From Pseudomonas abietaniphila (GTDB lineage: Bacteria; Pseudomonadota; Gammaproteobacteria; Pseudomonadales; Pseudomonadaceae): a DNA stretch of 64,000 nucleotides. The notes under the pieces were generated by a model, which searched no databases, was not told where the DNA came from, and worked only from the letters and a program-made list of their open reading frames with translations. This document shows, in pieces, positions 62,035 through 64,000 of this stretch. The stretch is from assembly GCF_900100795.1 (NCBI RefSeq), contig NZ_FNCO01000001.1:186001-250000 (forward strand). Reading direction: 5' to 3'. Each line of letters opens with the position of its first letter. The stretch's first letter is position 1. A program made the position numbers and the translations under genes.

Positions 62035-63336
62035 ATGATTACCACCATGACGCTCGACGCGGCATCGGCCGTGCGCTCGAATGCTTATCGCAAAACCGCC
62101 TGGCGCCTGATGCCATTCCTCATGCTGTGCTACCTCTGCGCGTATCTGGATCGGGTCAACGTCGGTTTCGCCAAGCTGCAGATGATGAATGACCTGTCGC
62201 TCAGCGAGACCGTCTACGGGCTCGGCGCCGGCATGTTCTTTCTCGGTTATTTCCTCTGCGAAGTCCCCAGCAACCTGATCCTGCACAAAGTCGGCGCTCG
62301 TCGCTGGATCGCACGCATCATGATCTCGTGGGGGATCATCTCGGCACTCTTCGCCTTCGTGGAAACGGCCTGGCAGTTTTACGCGTTGCGCTTCCTGCTG
62401 GGCATTGCCGAAGCGGGCCTGGCCCCCGGCTTGCTGCTGTACCTGACGTACTGGTTCCCGTCTTACCGTCGGGCAAAGATGACGGTGCTCTGGTTCGTGG
62501 CCATCCCGTTGTCGGGCATGATCGGCGGCCCGTTGTCCGGCTGGATCATGAACCACTTCGCGGGCATGCACGGCTGGTCCGGCTGGCAGTGGATGTTCGT
62601 GATCGAGGCCATTCCCACGGTCATCGTCGGGCTGCTGGTGCTGACCTACCTGAAAGATGGCGTGCATCAGGCCACCTGGCTCACCGACGACGAAAAGGAG
62701 CTGGTGAACAAGGAACTGGCAGAAGACAACAGCCGCAAAGTGACCCATGCATCGCCGCGGGAATTCATTCGTGATCGCCGTCTCTGGTTGTTGGCCTGCA
62801 TCTACTTCTGCGTAGTCATGGGCCAGTACGCAATCACGTTCTGGCTGCCAACGCTGATCCGTAACGCCGGTGTCTCCGACCCGCTGCACATCGGCCTGGT
62901 GACCAGCCTGCCGTACCTGTGCGCCATCGTCGCGATGCTGTTGATGGGCCGCAGTGGAGACAAACACCGCGAGCGCCGCTGGCACTTGGTTGCCCCCATG
63001 ATCGCTGGCGCCATCGGCCTTACGCTGGCGGCGTTAATGGGCGGCAACCTGGTGTTCTCTGTGCTGAGTCTGTGTCTGGCGGCAGCGGGCGTGCTGTCTG
63101 CGTCTTCACTCTTCTGGATGTTACCCACCACGCTATTGGGCGGGGTATCAGCGGCAGCCGGCATCGCGGGCATCAACAGCTTCGCCAACCTTGCGGGTTT
63201 CTGCTCGCCCTATCTGATCGGCTGGATTACGACCACGACCGGATCGAGCGCCATCGGTATGTACCTCATCACCGCTGTGCTGTTTATCGGCGCAGTTCTG
63301 GTGCTGCGTATTCCGGCCGCGTCGGTCAATCGTTGA
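62035..63336 (+). CDS. MFS transporter, anion:cation symporter family
   Basis: The 433-residue permease has the ACS-family signature YLCAYLDRVNVGFAKL in helix 1, LGYFLCEVPSNLIL, and the central EAGLAPGLLLYLTYWFPSYRRAK. Twelve helices are predicted. ACS members import organic anions such as tartrate, glucarate, phthalate or hydroxyphenylacetate by proton symport. Placement between an SDR and a transketolase gene suggests a sugar-acid or C4-C5 hydroxy acid substrate (inference). A second ATG 12 bases in is possible. Confidence 0.92.
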   Translation: MITTMTLDAASAVRSNAYRKTAWRLMPFLMLCYLCAYLDRVNVGFAKLQMMNDLSLSETVYGLGAGMFFLGYFLCEVPSNLILHKVGARRWIARIMISWGIISALFAFVETAWQFYALRFLLGIAEAGLAPGLLLYLTYWFPSYRRAKMTVLWFVAIPLSGMIGGPLSGWIMNHFAGMHGWSGWQWMFVIEAIPTVIVGLLVLTYLKDGVHQATWLTDDEKELVNKELAEDNSRKVTHASPREFIRDRRLWLLACIYFCVVMGQYAITFWLPTLIRNAGVSDPLHIGLVTSLPYLCAIVAMLLMGRSGDKHRERRWHLVAPMIAGAIGLTLAALMGGNLVFSVLSLCLAAAGVLSASSLFWMLPTTLLGGVSAAAGIAGINSFANLAGFCSPYLIGWITTTTGSSAIGMYLITAVLFIGAVLVLRIPAASVNR

Positions 63337-63355
63337 GTCAATGGAGACTTCTCAA

Positions 63356-64000
63356 ATGACAGTTCATGCATCACACACCCGTCTCGCGTCACTGACCGAG
63401 CGCGCTTACAACATTCGTCGTCACGCACTGCGCATGGGGCAGGTTCAGGGCCAGGGCTATGTCGGGCAAGCGTTGGGCGCCGCCGATCTGCTGGCCGTGT
63501 CGTACTTCCACGCGCTGCGCTATCAGCCGGACAATCCCGAGTGGGAAGGGCGTGACCGCTTTTACCTTTCCATCGGCCACTATGCGATTGCCTTGTACGC
63601 CGCGCTGATCGAGGCGGGCGTCATTCCGCTGGATGAGTTGGAAACCTACGGTTCGGACGACAGCCGTCTGCCGATGTCGGGCATGGCGGCTTACACCCCC
63701 GGCATGGAAATCACCGGCGGGTCGCTCGGGCACGGCCTGGGGATCGCAGTCGGCGCCTGCCTGGGTCTCAAGCGCAAACAGTCCGACGCGTTCGTTTATA
63801 ACCTGCTTTCCGACGGTGAGCTGAACGAGGGCTCCACCTGGGAAGCTGCCATGTCGGCCTCGCACTGGAAGCTCGACAACCTGATCGCGATCATCGACGT
63901 GAACAACCAACAGGCGGACGGACATTCCAGCGAGGTGTTGGCGTTCGAGCCCATCGTCGATCGTTGGCAGGCATTTGGCTGGTTCACTCAACGGGTGGAC
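63356..64000 (+). CDS. Transketolase N-terminal subunit (cut by window end)
   Basis: The 215 visible residues begin MTVHASHTRLASLTERAYNI and contain the thiamine diphosphate motif SDGELNEGSTWEAAMSAS and IIDVNNQQADG. The histidines of IGHYAIALYA and GSLGHGLG are also typical. Split transketolases have this part as a separate about 280-residue protein, with the second half encoded next, beyond the window. Start ATG at 63356 follows GGAG. It would transfer a two-carbon ketol unit in use of the compound imported by the adjacent MFS carrier; substrate unknown. Confidence 0.9.
   Translation, partial: MTVHASHTRLASLTERAYNIRRHALRMGQVQGQGYVGQALGAADLLAVSYFHALRYQPDNPEWEGRDRFYLSIGHYAIALYAALIEAGVIPLDELETYGSDDSRLPMSGMAAYTPGMEITGGSLGHGLGIAVGACLGLKRKQSDAFVYNLLSDGELNEGSTWEAAMSASHWKLDNLIAIIDVNNQQADGHSSEVLAFEPIVDRWQAFGWFTQRVD

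Overview
The window reads as a high-GC Pseudomonas chromosome. Support comes from pobA and vanA proteins of Pseudomonas type, a DUF2254 and NhaA pair, Hfq/Crc-type A-rich leaders, and one clear HrpL promoter (Hrp box) in front of a type III effector-like gene. The Hrp box points to a plant-associated lineage of the P. syringae complex or a relative carrying a Hrp secretion system. No tRNA, rRNA, CRISPR array or insertion sequence was seen.

Layout. 1-1.1 kb: the end of a NarL/FixJ response regulator and two CsbD-family stress proteins. 1.2-27 kb: a large aromatic-catabolism island. It holds pobA with a divergent AraC activator; two VanA-like Rieske oxygenases; an extradiol VOC dioxygenase with a C-C hydrolase-like alpha/beta hydrolase; a NodD-like LysR regulator; an operon of FAD monooxygenase, reductase, small Rieske protein, amidohydrolase and HbpS-like protein; then an 11-gene, tightly packed operon of DUF1302, DUF1329, YCF48-like, RND, MFS, SDR, cupin, FAH-family, NAD-epimerase, cyclase and vanA-type genes. 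27-33.5 kb: nhaA, DUF2254 and a TAXI-type TRAP transporter with DUF1850. 33.5-42.6 kb: a YkgJ-type protein, a quinone-oxidoreductase-like gene with a divergent LysR, a TetR/hydrolase pair sharing a twin operator, a D,D-carboxypeptidase, a two-component system and a ModA-like periplasmic protein. 42.9-47.4 kb: a hybrid histidine kinase and the Hrp-box effector candidate. 47.5-57.6 kb: LysR/SDR/tautomerase, DinB-like, a CheB-CheR-PAS plus PAS-GGDEF-EAL pair, a DUF417 membrane protein and a hydrolase. 57.7-64 kb: an MFS pump with a divergent LysR, and a GcvA-like LysR facing an SDR-MFS-transketolase operon that runs off the window.

How the island may work (inference). The gene order fits ring activation by O-demethylation or hydroxylation (Rieske oxygenases plus FAD monooxygenase), extradiol cleavage, C-C hydrolysis, and processing by FAH, SDR, cyclase and cupin proteins, with an envelope RND system and an MFS carrier for traffic. 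4-hydroxybenzoate would be handled by pobA. The LysR regulator closely resembles flavonoid-sensing NodD. A 19-bp motif is shared (15 of 19 bases) by its own promoter region and that of the DUF1302 operon. A flavonoid or similar plant phenolic is therefore a reasonable but untested substrate. Hfq/Crc-type AANAANAA motifs sit at seven starts in the island and at two more in the last operon, predicting catabolite repression.

The two strongest leads are the HrpL-controlled effector candidate (45633-47448) and the NodD-like regulon of the catabolic island.
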